62,153 bases of DNA from JALYRV01 sp036675475 (GCA_036675475.1 JAKFEY010000024.1:1-62153); one strand, 5' to 3'. Counted from the first letter of the stretch, positions 18,853 to 28,696 are shown. The notes: generated from the letters alone by a model not told the origin. Numbers and translations are program-made.

Positions 18853-19591
18853 CGACGGCGTCCGGCTGCAGAAGCTGATCTCCGAGGCGGGCATCGCGTC
18901 GCGCCGCGCCGCCGAGCAGCTGATCCTCGACGGCCGCGTGATGGTCAACGGCACGGCCGTGCGCGAGCTCGGCACGCGCGCCAATCCGGTGACCGACGAC
19001 ATTCGCGTCGACGGCCGCCGCCTGCCGAAGCCGGAGCGCCGCCACATCCTGCTCTACAAGCCGCGCGGCTACGTGAGCACGCGCATCGACCCCGAGCAGC
19101 GTCCCACCGTCATCGATCTGCTCGAGCGCGCGAAGATTCGCGGGTACTTCTATCCCGTGGGCCGTCTCGATTACGACTCGGACGGGCTCATCATCCTCAC
19201 CAACGACGGCAGCTTTGCCGAGCGGCTGATGCATCCGCGCTACGAGCTCGAGCGCGCGTACGAGGCGCGCGTGCGCGGCGTGCCGGATCGCAAGTCGCTC
19301 GACAAGCTGCGCAACGGCATCCCGCTCGACGGCGAGCGCACGCAGCCCGCGCGCGTCGAGCTGCTGCATGTGTCGGACGGCAAGGCCACGCCGCAGGCCA
19401 TCCTCGAAGTCGTGTTGAAGGAAGGGCGCAACCGGCAGGTGCGCCGCATGTTCGAAGCCGTCGGCCATCCCGTGCTGCGCCTCACGCGCGTGCGCATCGG
19501 CGCGGTAGGCATCGGCCAGATGAAGCCCGGCGATCTCCGCGAGCTCTCGCCCCGCGAAATTACTTCACTGATGAAGTCGAAGAACCGCTAG
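18680..19591 (+). CDS. 23S rRNA pseudouridine synthase, RluB/RsuA family
   Basis: A 303-residue enzyme converting uridine to pseudouridine in rRNA. An S4 RNA-binding domain (VRLQKLISEAGIASRRAAEQLI) and the catalytic domain with GRLDYDSDGLIILTNDG (catalytic Asp in RLDYD) are complete, ending with EGRNRQVRRMFEAVGH. The domain starts right after the scpB stop and no start codon exists there, so initiation must lie inside scpB. Candidates are ATG 18680, GTG 18698, ATG 18707 or ATG 18758. All give a basic Lys/Arg/Pro tail of KRPET repeats. The boundary chosen is the longest; the true start is unsure. Confidence 0.92.
   Translation: MQKRQPVTRMTKRRPETKRPETKRPEMKRPETSRRTTPSQAARATTRATPAKRNASTSDGVRLQKLISEAGIASRRAAEQLILDGRVMVNGTAVRELGTRANPVTDDIRVDGRRLPKPERRHILLYKPRGYVSTRIDPEQRPTVIDLLERAKIRGYFYPVGRLDYDSDGLIILTNDGSFAERLMHPRYELERAYEARVRGVPDRKSLDKLRNGIPLDGERTQPARVELLHVSDGKATPQAILEVVLKEGRNRQVRRMFEAVGHPVLRLTRVRIGAVGIGQMKPGDLRELSPREITSLMKSKNR
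18718..18777. repeat. 15-base tandem repeat read in two frames
   Basis: Four copies of GCGGCCGGAGACGAA, one with a single change. In the scpB frame each copy gives an AAGDE unit; in the overlapping rluB frame each gives a KRPET-like unit (TKRPE with one M variant). The period is a multiple of three, so copy-number change would alter both proteins without shifting either frame. Confidence 0.85.
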
Positions 19592-20736
19592 TCCCGCACC
19601 TCCATCATCTGCTTCCAGAACGCGACCAGCCTCCACGCGTCGGCGATCGGCGCGTTGGTGTTCAGGTCCGCGTGCGACACCAGCGGCGTGAGCAGCGTCC
19701 TGACCTGCGTGTTGCCGCTCTGCCGCAGGTAGCCGGCCGTCAGCGGCGTCTCGGCGGAGGGGATGACGTTGTCGTCCCTGCCGTGCAGCAGGAACACCGG
19801 TGCCGACGCCGCCGGCGAGCGCTCGGGTGACAACGACGCGTGGCCGGCGAGCTTTTCGACGTGCGGCAGCACCGCCGGGCCGAGGCTGGCGACGTTGCGC
19901 TCATTGACCCATGTGAGCAGCGTGCGCGCGGGCTCGGGCAGGCTCTCCGCCTGGCGGCGTGCGTCGGCAAACAGCGTGGCGGCGCGCGGCTTGTCCGTCA
20001 CGTCGTGCAGCGAGCCTTCGAGAAAGGTGAGGATGCCCCGGCGCAGCGGCTCGACCTGCGCCGCGGGCACCATCGCCGGCGCCACTTCGAGCAGCACGAT
20101 CGCGACGCCGTAGTCGTGCGGCTGCTTGCGCGTGCCGTCGGGCAGCACGCCGGTGCACAGGAAGCGGAGCACGCGCGCCAGATCCCCGTAGCCGCCGAAC
20201 GACACGACCATCGACAGCCGGTCGCGCAGCGCGGGCCGTCCCGCGGCCACCAGCGCGAGGCCGCCGGCGAAGCTCACGCCGCCGAGTCCAATCTGCCCGC
20301 CGCGCCCAATCCCGCTTTCGCGCGACGCCCACAGCGTCGCATCCTCAATCTGATCCGTCGTCCTCATCGTCACCCGGAACTCGCGCAGGTCGGGGAGCGG
20401 GACGCTGACGACGGTGACGCCGGCGGAGGAGAAGCGTCGGGAGAAGCCGGAGAGGCGCGGCTCGTCGACGCCGCCGCGATGGATGCCGGGAAAGATGATG
20501 AAGCTCGGCGCGGTCTCGGCGCCGCCGGCGGGCGTGTAGATGCGCGCCGCGAGGTCGCCGTGGCGGGTGGGAATCTTCACATCGCGCCAGGTGACGGTTG
20601 CCGTGTCGCCCGGCAGCAGCTGCCGCGACCAGTGCTTCACGCCGCCGAGGTCCATGATGAACGCGGCGCTTTCCGCGTAGGGCTTCAGGGCCAGCGCCCC
20701 TGCTGCCACGACCACGGCCACGAGGCCCGGAATCAT
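19588..20736 (-). CDS. Alpha/beta hydrolase, membrane-anchored or secreted
   Basis: A 382-residue protein with an N-terminal hydrophobic segment (about 2-18) that could be a signal anchor, then an alpha/beta hydrolase fold. The nucleophile elbow is GGVSFAGG (Ser155), the acid is in HGRDDNVIPSAE and the His in VSHADLN, so the triad is complete. An oxyanion-type FPGIHRGG occurs near 82-89. The substrate is unknown. It is inserted in reverse orientation between rluB and cmk, which usually adjoin; its stop overlaps the rluB stop on the opposite strand (CTAG). The ATG was chosen to include the signal segment. Confidence 0.82.
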   Translation of the reverse strand: MIPGLVAVVVAAGALALKPYAESAAFIMDLGGVKHWSRQLLPGDTATVTWRDVKIPTRHGDLAARIYTPAGGAETAPSFIIFPGIHRGGVDEPRLSGFSRRFSSAGVTVVSVPLPDLREFRVTMRTTDQIEDATLWASRESGIGRGGQIGLGGVSFAGGLALVAAGRPALRDRLSMVVSFGGYGDLARVLRFLCTGVLPDGTRKQPHDYGVAIVLLEVAPAMVPAAQVEPLRRGILTFLEGSLHDVTDKPRAATLFADARRQAESLPEPARTLLTWVNERNVASLGPAVLPHVEKLAGHASLSPERSPAASAPVFLLHGRDDNVIPSAETPLTAGYLRQSGNTQVRTLLTPLVSHADLNTNAPIADAWRLVAFWKQMMEVRD

Positions 20737-20793
20737 CCACCGTCGCACGGTCGCATCATACCGGGCGTTGGCGGGGCAGACGATAATGTCTGG

Positions 20794-21441
20794 ATGATCA
20801 TCGCCATCGACGGCCCGTCGGGCGCGGGCAAGGGCACGGTTGCGCGCACGCTGGCCGCGCGTCTCGGATACACCCACATCGACACCGGCGCCATGTATCG
20901 CGCCGTCGCCTGGATGGCCGGGCACAACGGGGTCGACCTGCACGACGAGGACGCGGTGGCCTCCATTGCCGATGCGGCCGAGTTCGAGCTGGGGCGGGAG
21001 ATTCGCGTCGATGGGCACGACATCACGACGGCCATTCGGACGCCGCAGATGGACACGGCCGCCGGCATCGTGGCGCGCCATCCGAAGGTGCGGCACTCGC
21101 TCGTGCGGCGGCAGCGCGCCTATGCGACGCGCGGCGGGCTTGTCATGGAAGGACGCGACATCGGCACGGTGGTGTTTCCCGACGCCGACGTGAAGATCTT
21201 CCTCGACGCCTCGGAGGAAGAACGCGCGCGGCGCCGCGCGCACGACCCCTCGCACGCGAGCTCCCGCGCCGGCGAAGTGGACCAGGTCAAGTCCGCGCTC
21301 GCCGAGCGCGACCGGCAGGACAGCACGCGCAAGACGTCCCCGCTCGCCATGGCTTCCGATGCCGTCCGCATCGACACCACGAGCATGAGCATCGACGAGG
21401 TCGTCGAGACCATCCTGGCGATGGTAAACAAGCGGACATAA
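20794..21441 (+). CDS. cmk: Cytidylate kinase
   Basis: A 215-residue kinase phosphorylating CMP and dCMP. The P-loop is DGPSGAGKGT at 6-15, followed by the HIDTGAMYRAVAW substrate block, MEGRDIGTVVFPDADVKIFLDAS and the LID with RR.AHD. A GATAAT box ends six bases before the ATG and no Shine-Dalgarno is visible, so the mRNA may be leaderless. cmk is usually next to rpsA; here two genes lie between them. Confidence 0.96.
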   Translation: MIIAIDGPSGAGKGTVARTLAARLGYTHIDTGAMYRAVAWMAGHNGVDLHDEDAVASIADAAEFELGREIRVDGHDITTAIRTPQMDTAAGIVARHPKVRHSLVRRQRAYATRGGLVMEGRDIGTVVFPDADVKIFLDASEEERARRRAHDPSHASSRAGEVDQVKSALAERDRQDSTRKTSPLAMASDAVRIDTTSMSIDEVVETILAMVNKRT

Positions 21442-21482
21442 TAGGGCAGTCGACCATATGACAACATAGTCATTGGGAGTAC

Positions 21483-21512
21483 AACACTGAAATTTATGTT
21501 TGACAGTGTTGC
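21483..21512. promoter_or_regulatory. Operator-like palindrome over the -35 region of the Tyr-rich gene
   Basis: The arms CAACACTG and CAGTGTTG are perfect 8-bp complements 14 bases apart, and the right arm overlaps the TTGACA hexamer. Placement over the -35 box is typical of a repressor or activator site. The cognate regulator is not identifiable in the window. Confidence 0.5.
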
Positions 21513-21529
21513 TTGAGCTAGCTACTATC
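21501..21529 (+). promoter_or_regulatory. Sigma70-type promoter of the Tyr-rich secreted protein gene
   Basis: A consensus TTGACA, a 17-base spacer and TACTAT. This is the best-matching promoter in the window. The predicted transcript would have a leader of about 70 bases before the ATG at 21607; a GGAGGC stretch stands about nine bases before that ATG. Confidence 0.75.
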
Positions 21530-21606
21530 CACACCGGCGCTGCGCGTCTCGCGCAGCGGCACACCCCAGCAACTCAACCGCATCCGAGCTGTGGAGGCTC
21601 CCGTAC

Positions 21607-23118
21607 ATGTTCAAACACGCCCGCTGGGCGCTGGCCGTCCTTTGTGTGGCCGGCACCGTTAACCCGGCACTCGCGCAGAGCAAGGTCACGCCCAATCCGA
21701 ATTCCCAGAAATACCGCAACACGGGCACCAAGCCCGCGACCGGCCGCGCCGGCTCGGCCACGCTCGACGCGCGCGCGCTGATCGCCAAGGACGGCAACGT
21801 CCTGGTCGAAGCGTCCACCGCCACGGTGGCCAGCGGCGCCGGCCCCGGCAGCATCGCAAAGGTGCAGGTCAAGATTGCGGCGCTCACGAAGAACTTCAAC
21901 AACCTGGCGGGCGGGGGCTACTGGTCAGGCGCGTTCGCCGCGCCGGCGCCGGGGACGGCGGTGCAGGTGCAGACCAACGTGCGCGGCATCGATCCGAAAC
22001 GCACCGATGTCGTGACCGTGTCGACGCCCGCCGCGCGGCGGCCCGACCTTGCGGTCACGTCGGTCGCGGGACCGGCGCAGGCGGCGCCGCAGTCGAGCGT
22101 CATGTTCATCGCCGAGGTGCAGGAGAAGAACGGCGACCTGGGCGCGACGGCCAACTGCGTGCTTTCGATCAACGGCACCGAGATCGACTCGGCCCCGGGG
22201 ATCTGGATCGACGCCGGCGACGCGGTGAACTGCCAGTTCTCGCACACCTTCACCGAGCCGGGCACCTACACGGTGCACGTCGCGGCCACGGGCGTGGAGC
22301 CGGGCGACTGGGACACGGCGAACAACGACAACGAAACCACCATCGTCATCGTCGAGCCGAACAAGACGCTCAATAACGGCAGCCTGCAGGTGGAAGAACG
22401 CCACCAGCAGTGGAACCGGAGCTGGTCGCGCGACAACTCGTACTATTACTACTACTACGGCTATTACGAGTGGGGCAACGACACGCACACCTACAATCGC
22501 AATACCGTCAACTTCAACGCGTGGCACCAGGGCGGCGCGCCCGTGATGCAGCAGCTCGACACGAAGTTGTACCGGAATGGCGCGTTGCAGTCGGCCGCTA
22601 CGCTGTCGCCGAACTACGTCAGCAACCACGACAGCGCCGACTATTTCAACAACTGCGCCGAGTACTACAACCAGTACTGGAACGGCAGCGCCTGGGTGTA
22701 CTCCGGCGAGCGCGCGTGGATGTGCTCCTCGGGCCTGAAGGCTGATCCGGCGTCGGGCAGCACCAACGTCTGGTACCAGAAAATGTCGGGCACGGTCACG
22801 TACTACGCCACGTCGAACTACTGCTACTACTACGGGTATTGCGGCTACGGCTACTGGAGCTGGAACGGGGAAACGTACGGCAACGGCAGCACCCTGGGTT
22901 GGGCGGCGGGCGACCAGATCCGCCTGACGGTGGACTACAAGGACGCCGACGGCACCAGCCACACGGCCGACAAGTCGGTGACGCTCACCAATCAGTCGTC
23001 GCAGGTGAACTACAGCTCCAGCTATAGCTACTGGGATTACTACTGGGGCTATTACTACTCGTCCGAGCATTCGTACGGCACGCTGTACACCGGCTCGACC
23101 TGGTGGAACAACGAATAG
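21607..23118 (+). CDS. Secreted tyrosine/tryptophan-rich protein with CARDB-like domain
   Basis: A 503-residue exported protein I cannot assign to a named family. The signal peptide covers residues 1-23 (cleavage after ALA). A CARDB-like beta-sandwich fits about 145-250 (RRPDLAVTSV..., one Cys pair near 184/209, closing with DTANNDNETTIVIV). The last 250 residues hold three aromatic clusters: 279-289 (SYYYYYYGYY), 399-418 (CYYYGYCGYGYW) and 469-490 (YWDYYWGYYY). By hand count there are about 40 Tyr and 19 Trp in total. It has its own strong promoter, an operator-like palindrome and a rho-independent terminator, and it splits the cmk-rpsA pair. A surface, adhesive or cross-linked structural role is conjecture. 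Confidence 0.85.
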   Translation: MFKHARWALAVLCVAGTVNPALAQSKVTPNPNSQKYRNTGTKPATGRAGSATLDARALIAKDGNVLVEASTATVASGAGPGSIAKVQVKIAALTKNFNNLAGGGYWSGAFAAPAPGTAVQVQTNVRGIDPKRTDVVTVSTPAARRPDLAVTSVAGPAQAAPQSSVMFIAEVQEKNGDLGATANCVLSINGTEIDSAPGIWIDAGDAVNCQFSHTFTEPGTYTVHVAATGVEPGDWDTANNDNETTIVIVEPNKTLNNGSLQVEERHQQWNRSWSRDNSYYYYYYGYYEWGNDTHTYNRNTVNFNAWHQGGAPVMQQLDTKLYRNGALQSAATLSPNYVSNHDSADYFNNCAEYYNQYWNGSAWVYSGERAWMCSSGLKADPASGSTNVWYQKMSGTVTYYATSNYCYYYGYCGYGYWSWNGETYGNGSTLGWAAGDQIRLTVDYKDADGTSHTADKSVTLTNQSSQVNYSSSYSYWDYYWGYYYSSEHSYGTLYTGSTWWNNE

Positions 23119-23128
23119 CCAATAAAAA

Positions 23129-23160
23129 AGCCCGCCGCACGAACGTGCGGCGGGCTCTTT
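23129..23160 (+). terminator. Rho-independent terminator
   Basis: A perfect 12-bp stem AGCCCGCCGCAC / GTGCGGCGGGCT with a GAAC loop, preceded by an A-run and followed by CTTT CGT. It sits 11 bases after the Tyr-rich gene stop. It is the only textbook terminator seen in the window; on the other strand the preceding A-run would serve the H1-like gene as a T-tract. Confidence 0.85.
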
Positions 23161-23192
23161 CGTCTTCGGTCTTTCGTCTTCAGTCTTCTTCG
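23157..23192. repeat. Single array of degenerate words (GTCTTTCGTCTTC)
   Basis: Words of the type CTTTCGTCTTCGGTCTTTCG run from the terminator into the 3' end of the H1-like gene, overlapping its stop codon. The word closely resembles that of the array at 34161-34203. No facing partner array was found. Confidence 0.55.
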
Positions 23193-23998
23193 TTCCGCCG
23201 ATCCACGTAGTCGTCCGACGAGGCCGGATCGAGCTCCCAGCGATGGCGATCGCGGTCGATGATCTTCTCGGCGCCCTTCAGCTCCTCGTTGTCGTCGTAC
23301 TGCACGCCCAGCGCCTTGCCGATGTCGTCGACGCGGTCCTGATCCGGCGTCGGGTTGTCGCCGCCGGGCGCCTCGTCGCCCACGGAGTAGGCATCTTCCC
23401 AGTTCGCATCGACATCGCCGCCTGTGAGTTCGGGCCCGGTCGAGGTGTGGTTGGTCCGCGCCTCGTTCATTTCGGTGCGGCCCGTGCGCGCGGCTGTGGC
23501 GCCGCGCTCGTAGCCGAGCGTCGACGGCGCCGACGGCATCAGCTCCTCGTCGCTTTCGGCGAGGCGCCGCCGCTCGCGGTCGAGGTTGGGCAGGCGCTTG
23601 GCAGCCGCGGCCGCCTCGTCGCGGCGCGGCGACGGCGCCGCCTGGCGCGCCGGAGCCCTCTTCGGCGCGGCCTTCTTCGCCGCCGGCTTCGACGTTGTCC
23701 TCTTCCGGGCGGCGGCCTTCTTCAGTGGCGCCTTCCGCGCAGGCGCCTTCCGGGCGGCCGCCTTCCGGGCCGGGGCCTTTTTCCGCGCCGGGGCTTTCTT
23801 CCGGGCCGGGGCCTTCCGCGCCGGAGCCTTTCTCCGAGCCGGTGCCTTCTTCGCGGCCTTCCGTGCCTTCCGGGCGGCCTTCTTTCCAGTCTTTTTCGCC
23901 GGCCGGACCGGCCGTCTGGCCGGTTTCGGGCGTCTGGCCGATTTCTTCGCCGTTTTCTTGCTCTTTCGCCCGCCGCGGGCCGATCGCGTCTTTGCCAT
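23180..23998 (-). CDS. Histone H1-like Lys/Ala/Pro-rich protein fused to a DUF6335-like domain
   Basis: A 272-residue two-part protein. Residues 1-130 are extremely basic, built from KAPARK/AARKAP-type repeats like the H1-type nucleoid proteins of bacteria, and should bind DNA non-specifically. Residues about 190-272 are acidic, with DANWEDAYSVGDEAPGGDNP and DDIGKALGVQYDDNEEL, which I match from memory to DUF6335. A GAGGAG ribosome binding site precedes the ATG. It is divergent from rpsA and convergent with the Tyr-rich gene. The fusion of a DNA-compacting tail to DUF6335 is unusual; the role of the latter is unknown. Confidence 0.8.
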   Translation of the reverse strand: MAKTRSARGGRKSKKTAKKSARRPKPARRPVRPAKKTGKKAARKARKAAKKAPARRKAPARKAPARKKAPARKKAPARKAAARKAPARKAPLKKAAARKRTTSKPAAKKAAPKRAPARQAAPSPRRDEAAAAAKRLPNLDRERRRLAESDEELMPSAPSTLGYERGATAARTGRTEMNEARTNHTSTGPELTGGDVDANWEDAYSVGDEAPGGDNPTPDQDRVDDIGKALGVQYDDNEELKGAEKIIDRDRHRWELDPASSDDYVDRRNEED

Positions 23999-24033
23999 GG
24001 TGAACGCTCCTCGAAAAATCGGTCGGGCTCGGT

Positions 24034-24063
24034 TTGACCGTTTTCCCGTAACTAACGTATAAT
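24034..24063 (+). promoter_or_regulatory. Sigma70-type promoter of rpsA
   Basis: TTGACC, an 18-base spacer and TATAAT. Transcription should begin near 24070, giving a leader of about 119 bases before the rpsA ATG. That leader contains several short complementary stretches (for example CGGCATGCC...GATGCCG), consistent with the known autogenous control of S1 synthesis through leader structure; this last point is inference. Confidence 0.7.
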
Positions 24064-24188
24064 TCGGGGCTTATCGCAATTCAAGCGATACGAATCTAAC
24101 GGCCACCGTCGCCGTAAACCGACGGTCCGCCCGAGGCCCGGCATGCCCGTGATGCCGCGCCGAAGGCGGGTGAGAGGACCCGAATCGA

Positions 24189-25931
<1,743 letters not shown>

Positions 25932-26066
25932 GCGGTTACCGGTAGCCCGTAACCGGTTGTCAGTCTGTGGCGCGCGGCACAAAGGCCGCGCGCCGAAGTC
26001 TCAAGCCGGCGGCGCGTGGTCGCCGCCGGCTCGCACCGGTAACTGGTTACCGGCAACCGGCAACCC
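25932..26066. repeat. Facing word arrays enclosing two perfect hairpins
   Basis: The left array (25932-25962) has words GGTTACCGGTAGCCCGTAACC; the right array (26033-26066) has CACCGGTAACTGGTTACCGG. Both share GGTTACCGG and are mutually complementary. Between them lie two perfect 10-bp hairpins: GGCGCGCGGC/GCCGCGCGCC at 25969-25994 and GCCGGCGGCG/CGCCGCCGGC at 26005-26030. The hairpins could end rpsA transcription, although neither has a T-tract. Confidence 0.7.
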
Positions 26067-26076
26067 AGGAGCGATG

Positions 26077-26400
26077 ATGTCCGGCGCCATGACCAAAGCG
26101 GAGCTCGTCGAGGAAGTCTCGAAGGTTTCCGATCTCACCAAGAAACACTCCGAGGTCATCGTCGACACGGTGTTCAAGGCGATCATCGACGCGCTGCACC
26201 GCGGCGAGAAGATCGAGCTGCGCGGCTTCGGCAGCTTCCGGCTGCGCAAGCGCGAGCCGCGCAAGGGGCGCAACCCCAAGACGGGCGACAAGGTGGACGT
26301 GCCGCCGAAGCGCGTGCCGTATTTCAAGCCCGGCAAGGAACTCAAGGAACTCATCAATCACGCGGCAGACGAGTCGCCGATCGAGCCGGAGACGGTTTGA
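26077..26400 (+). CDS. HU/IHF family DNA-binding protein
   Basis: A 107-residue nucleoid protein that bends DNA. After a short N-terminus it shows the family core MTKAELVEEVSKVSDLTKK..., the GFGSFRLRKREPRKGRNPKTG signature and the beta-arm (KVDVPPKRVPYFKPGKEL). Its position directly after rpsA is that of ihfB in many genomes. AGGAG stands five bases before the chosen ATG (26077); ATG 26074 and ATG 26089 are alternatives. The acidic C-terminal extension (DESPIEPETV) is slightly longer than usual. Confidence 0.94.
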   Translation: MSGAMTKAELVEEVSKVSDLTKKHSEVIVDTVFKAIIDALHRGEKIELRGFGSFRLRKREPRKGRNPKTGDKVDVPPKRVPYFKPGKELKELINHAADESPIEPETV

Positions 26401-26892
26401 TTGCAGAGGCTCTATTCGCCGTGGCGGCTCACCTACGTGACGGCCGCTTCCGGTGACTCCGCGGGCGCCTGCATCTTCTGCGAGGCGCTCGGCCACCGCG
26501 ACCCGCTCGTCATCCATCGCGGCGCGCACACGTTCGTCATCCTCAATCTCTATCCCTACAACAACGGCCATCTGATGGTGGTGCCCAACCGGCACATCGG
26601 ACGGCTCGCTGACGCGACGGCCGGGGAGCTGTCGGAGCTGATGGCGCTGACGCGCGTCGCCGAGATGGCGCTCACCGAAGCGTACGCGCCGCACGGCCTG
26701 AACATGGGGCTGAACCTGGGCAAGCCGGCGGGCGCCGGCGTGCTCGATCACGTGCACATGCACGTGGTGCCGCGCTGGAACGGCGACACGAACTTCATGT
26801 CGGTGGTGGGCGAAACGCGCGTGCTGCCCGAAGAACTGCCGGTGACGGCCGCCCGCCTGCGCCCGATCTTCGAACGCCTCAGCAATTCTTAA
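26401..26892 (+). CDS. HIT family nucleotide hydrolase/transferase
   Basis: A 163-residue histidine triad protein. The triad motif is DHVHMHVVPRW near residue 117, and the N-terminal region has CIFC, a zinc-type pair found in the Ap4A phosphorylase-like branch. Substrates of this branch are dinucleoside polyphosphates or adenylylated compounds; the exact one is not known. The start is TTG immediately after the hup stop (TGATTG), indicating coupling. An SPWR-type opening (LYSPWRLTYV) is conserved in relatives. Confidence 0.92.
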   Translation: MQRLYSPWRLTYVTAASGDSAGACIFCEALGHRDPLVIHRGAHTFVILNLYPYNNGHLMVVPNRHIGRLADATAGELSELMALTRVAEMALTEAYAPHGLNMGLNLGKPAGAGVLDHVHMHVVPRWNGDTNFMSVVGETRVLPEELPVTAARLRPIFERLSNS

Positions 26893-26917
26893 CTCACCAC
26901 CTCTTAACTCTTAATTT
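26885..26917. repeat. Short word array at a convergent gene junction (CTTAACTC)
   Basis: Three to four words of the type TTCTTAACTCACCACCTCTTA. They supply TAA stop codons to both the HIT gene (plus) and the antiporter gene (minus). Confidence 0.45.
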
Positions 26918-28667
26918 CCTCGCGCACTCTGGCCCGTTCGCGGTCTATTTGTTCGGCCGTCGCGCCGAGCCGCACCATCATGGCCTCGGTCATGGCGAGC
27001 GCGACCTCGGCTTCTCCTGAAAACACGGCGTCGGCGCCGGCCCCGCGCAGGCTCGGCACGTGCCGGATGTACATGGCGCGCGCCATGACGTGGATGCCGG
27101 CGTTGAGCTCGCGCGCCTCGCGGATGGTGTCTTCGCTGTGCTCCATGCCCGCCGACGTCAGCACGATGGTGTCGGCGCCGGCGACGCCGGCCTCCTCGAG
27201 AATCGTCTGATTGGTGGCGTCGCCGTAGATGGCGCGGAAGCCGTCTTCGCGCGCCTGCCGCGCGTTGCCGAGACTCAGTTCGACCACGGTGGGCATCACG
27301 CCGTTCTCCTTGAGCAGCCGTGCCAGCGTGCGGCCGCTCGGGCCGTAGCCGATGACGACGGCGCGGTGCGCGGCGCGATCATCGGGTGGGCCCTGCCGCT
27401 CGTCGTGCTCGCGTGAGTCCGGGCCGTTGAAGGCGCGCCACAGCGCAGGCCGTGCGGCCATCCAGCGAATCACCGGCTTGCCGGCACGATAGAGCAGCGG
27501 GTTGATCACAATCGAGCCGATGGCGACCGCCACGATCACGTTGCCGGCCTCATCGGGCAGCACCCCCAGCTCCTGGCCGGCGCGCGCGAGGATGAACGAA
27601 AACTCGCCGATCTGCGACAGCGCCGCCGCCACCGGCACCGTCACCGCGAGACCGTACCCCATCGTGCGCGTCACGACGGCCGCGATCATGGGTTTGCCGA
27701 TGACGACGATGGCGAAGGCCATGGCGGCGAGCGCCGGCTCCTCCCAGAGCGCGCGCGGATCGAACAGCATGCCGATCGACACGAAGAACAGCACCGCGAA
27801 CGCGTCGCGCAGCGGCAGCGCCTCGGCCGCCGCGCGCGAGCTGTAATCCGAGCGGCCGACGATCATGCCGGCGAGGAACGCGCCGAGCGCCATCGAGACG
27901 CCGAAGCCGAGCGTCGAGCCCACCGCGATGCCGAGCGCGATGGCGAGCACGGAGAGCGTGAACAGCTCGCGCGACTTGGTGTGCGCGACGCGCGTGAGCA
28001 GCCACGGGATCACGCGCGCGCCCACCGTGAACAGCAGCACCCCGAGGATGCCTACCTTGGCGACGGTCAGCAGCAGCGCCCAGCCGACGCTGGGACGTGC
28101 CGCTTCCGTGGCCGCGGCGGCCACGCCCACTTCGGGCGAAATCGAGGCGCCGCCAAACAGCGCCGGCAGCAGCACGAGCACGACGACGGTGAAGATGTCC
28201 TCGACGATGAGCCAGCCGACCGCAATGTGGCCGGTGCGCGTATGCAGCGCGTTGTCGTCGGCCAGGACGCGGATCAGGACGACGGTGCTGGCGACCGACA
28301 GGCAGAGCCCGAAGACGAGGCCGGCGGTCCACGACCAGCCGAGGGCGTTGGCGGCCACGGCGCCGAGCAGCGTGGCAAACGCGCTTTGCAGGACGGCGCC
28401 AGGAATGGCCACACGCCGCACGGCGAGCAGATCTTTCAGGTCGAAGTGCAGGCCCACGCCGAACATCAGCAGGATGACGCCCACTTCCGCCAGCTGCTCG
28501 GCCATGCGCGGGTCGGCGTCGAAGCCCGGCGTCTGCGGCCCAATCAGCACGCCGGCGAGCAGATAGCCGACGATGGGCGACAGATGGAGCCGGTGCGTGA
28601 TGTAGCCGAGAATCAGCGCGGCGCCGAACCCCCCGGCCAGCAGGAGGATGAGATCGAGGTTGTGCAC
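26904..28667 (-). CDS. Monovalent cation:proton antiporter of the CPA2/Kef type with TrkA-N domain
   Basis: A 587-residue membrane transporter. About 12-13 helices fill residues 1-400, with ITHRLHLSPIVGYLLAGVLIGP at the N-terminus and the LPLRDAFAVLFFVSIGM block. A cytoplasmic TrkA-N (RCK) NAD-binding domain follows, with VIGYGPSGRTLARLL and GDATNQTIL. It resembles the YbaL/KefB branch exchanging K+ or Na+ for protons. I chose GTG (MHNLDLILLLAGG), which leaves the 33-base intergenic palindrome intact; ATG 28688 would extend it by seven residues into that palindrome. Confidence 0.9.
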   Translation of the reverse strand: MHNLDLILLLAGGFGAALILGYITHRLHLSPIVGYLLAGVLIGPQTPGFDADPRMAEQLAEVGVILLMFGVGLHFDLKDLLAVRRVAIPGAVLQSAFATLLGAVAANALGWSWTAGLVFGLCLSVASTVVLIRVLADDNALHTRTGHIAVGWLIVEDIFTVVVLVLLPALFGGASISPEVGVAAAATEAARPSVGWALLLTVAKVGILGVLLFTVGARVIPWLLTRVAHTKSRELFTLSVLAIALGIAVGSTLGFGVSMALGAFLAGMIVGRSDYSSRAAAEALPLRDAFAVLFFVSIGMLFDPRALWEEPALAAMAFAIVVIGKPMIAAVVTRTMGYGLAVTVPVAAALSQIGEFSFILARAGQELGVLPDEAGNVIVAVAIGSIVINPLLYRAGKPVIRWMAARPALWRAFNGPDSREHDERQGPPDDRAAHRAVVIGYGPSGRTLARLLKENGVMPTVVELSLGNARQAREDGFRAIYGDATNQTILEEAGVAGADTIVLTSAGMEHSEDTIREARELNAGIHVMARAMYIRHVPSLRGAGADAVFSGEAEVALAMTEAMMVRLGATAEQIDRERARVREEIKS

Positions 28668-28671
28668 TGCT

Positions 28672-28696
28672 CCGATCTTACTTGCCATAAGATCGG
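28672..28696. promoter_or_regulatory. Symmetric divergent promoter palindrome
   Basis: The arms CCGATCTTA and TAAGATCGG are perfect 9-bp complements with a 7-base loop, filling the 33-base gap between two divergent genes. Each arm contains TAAGAT reading outward, exactly seven bases before a GTG start (antiporter on minus, acyl-CoA dehydrogenase on plus). This looks like two mirror-image -10 boxes producing leaderless transcripts, and the palindrome itself could also bind a dimeric regulator. Confidence 0.55.

Noticed and set aside
20737..21564. N-terminal extension of the alpha/beta hydrolase frame
   Set aside because: It runs antisense to cmk; the hydrophobic signal at ATG 20736 is a natural start.
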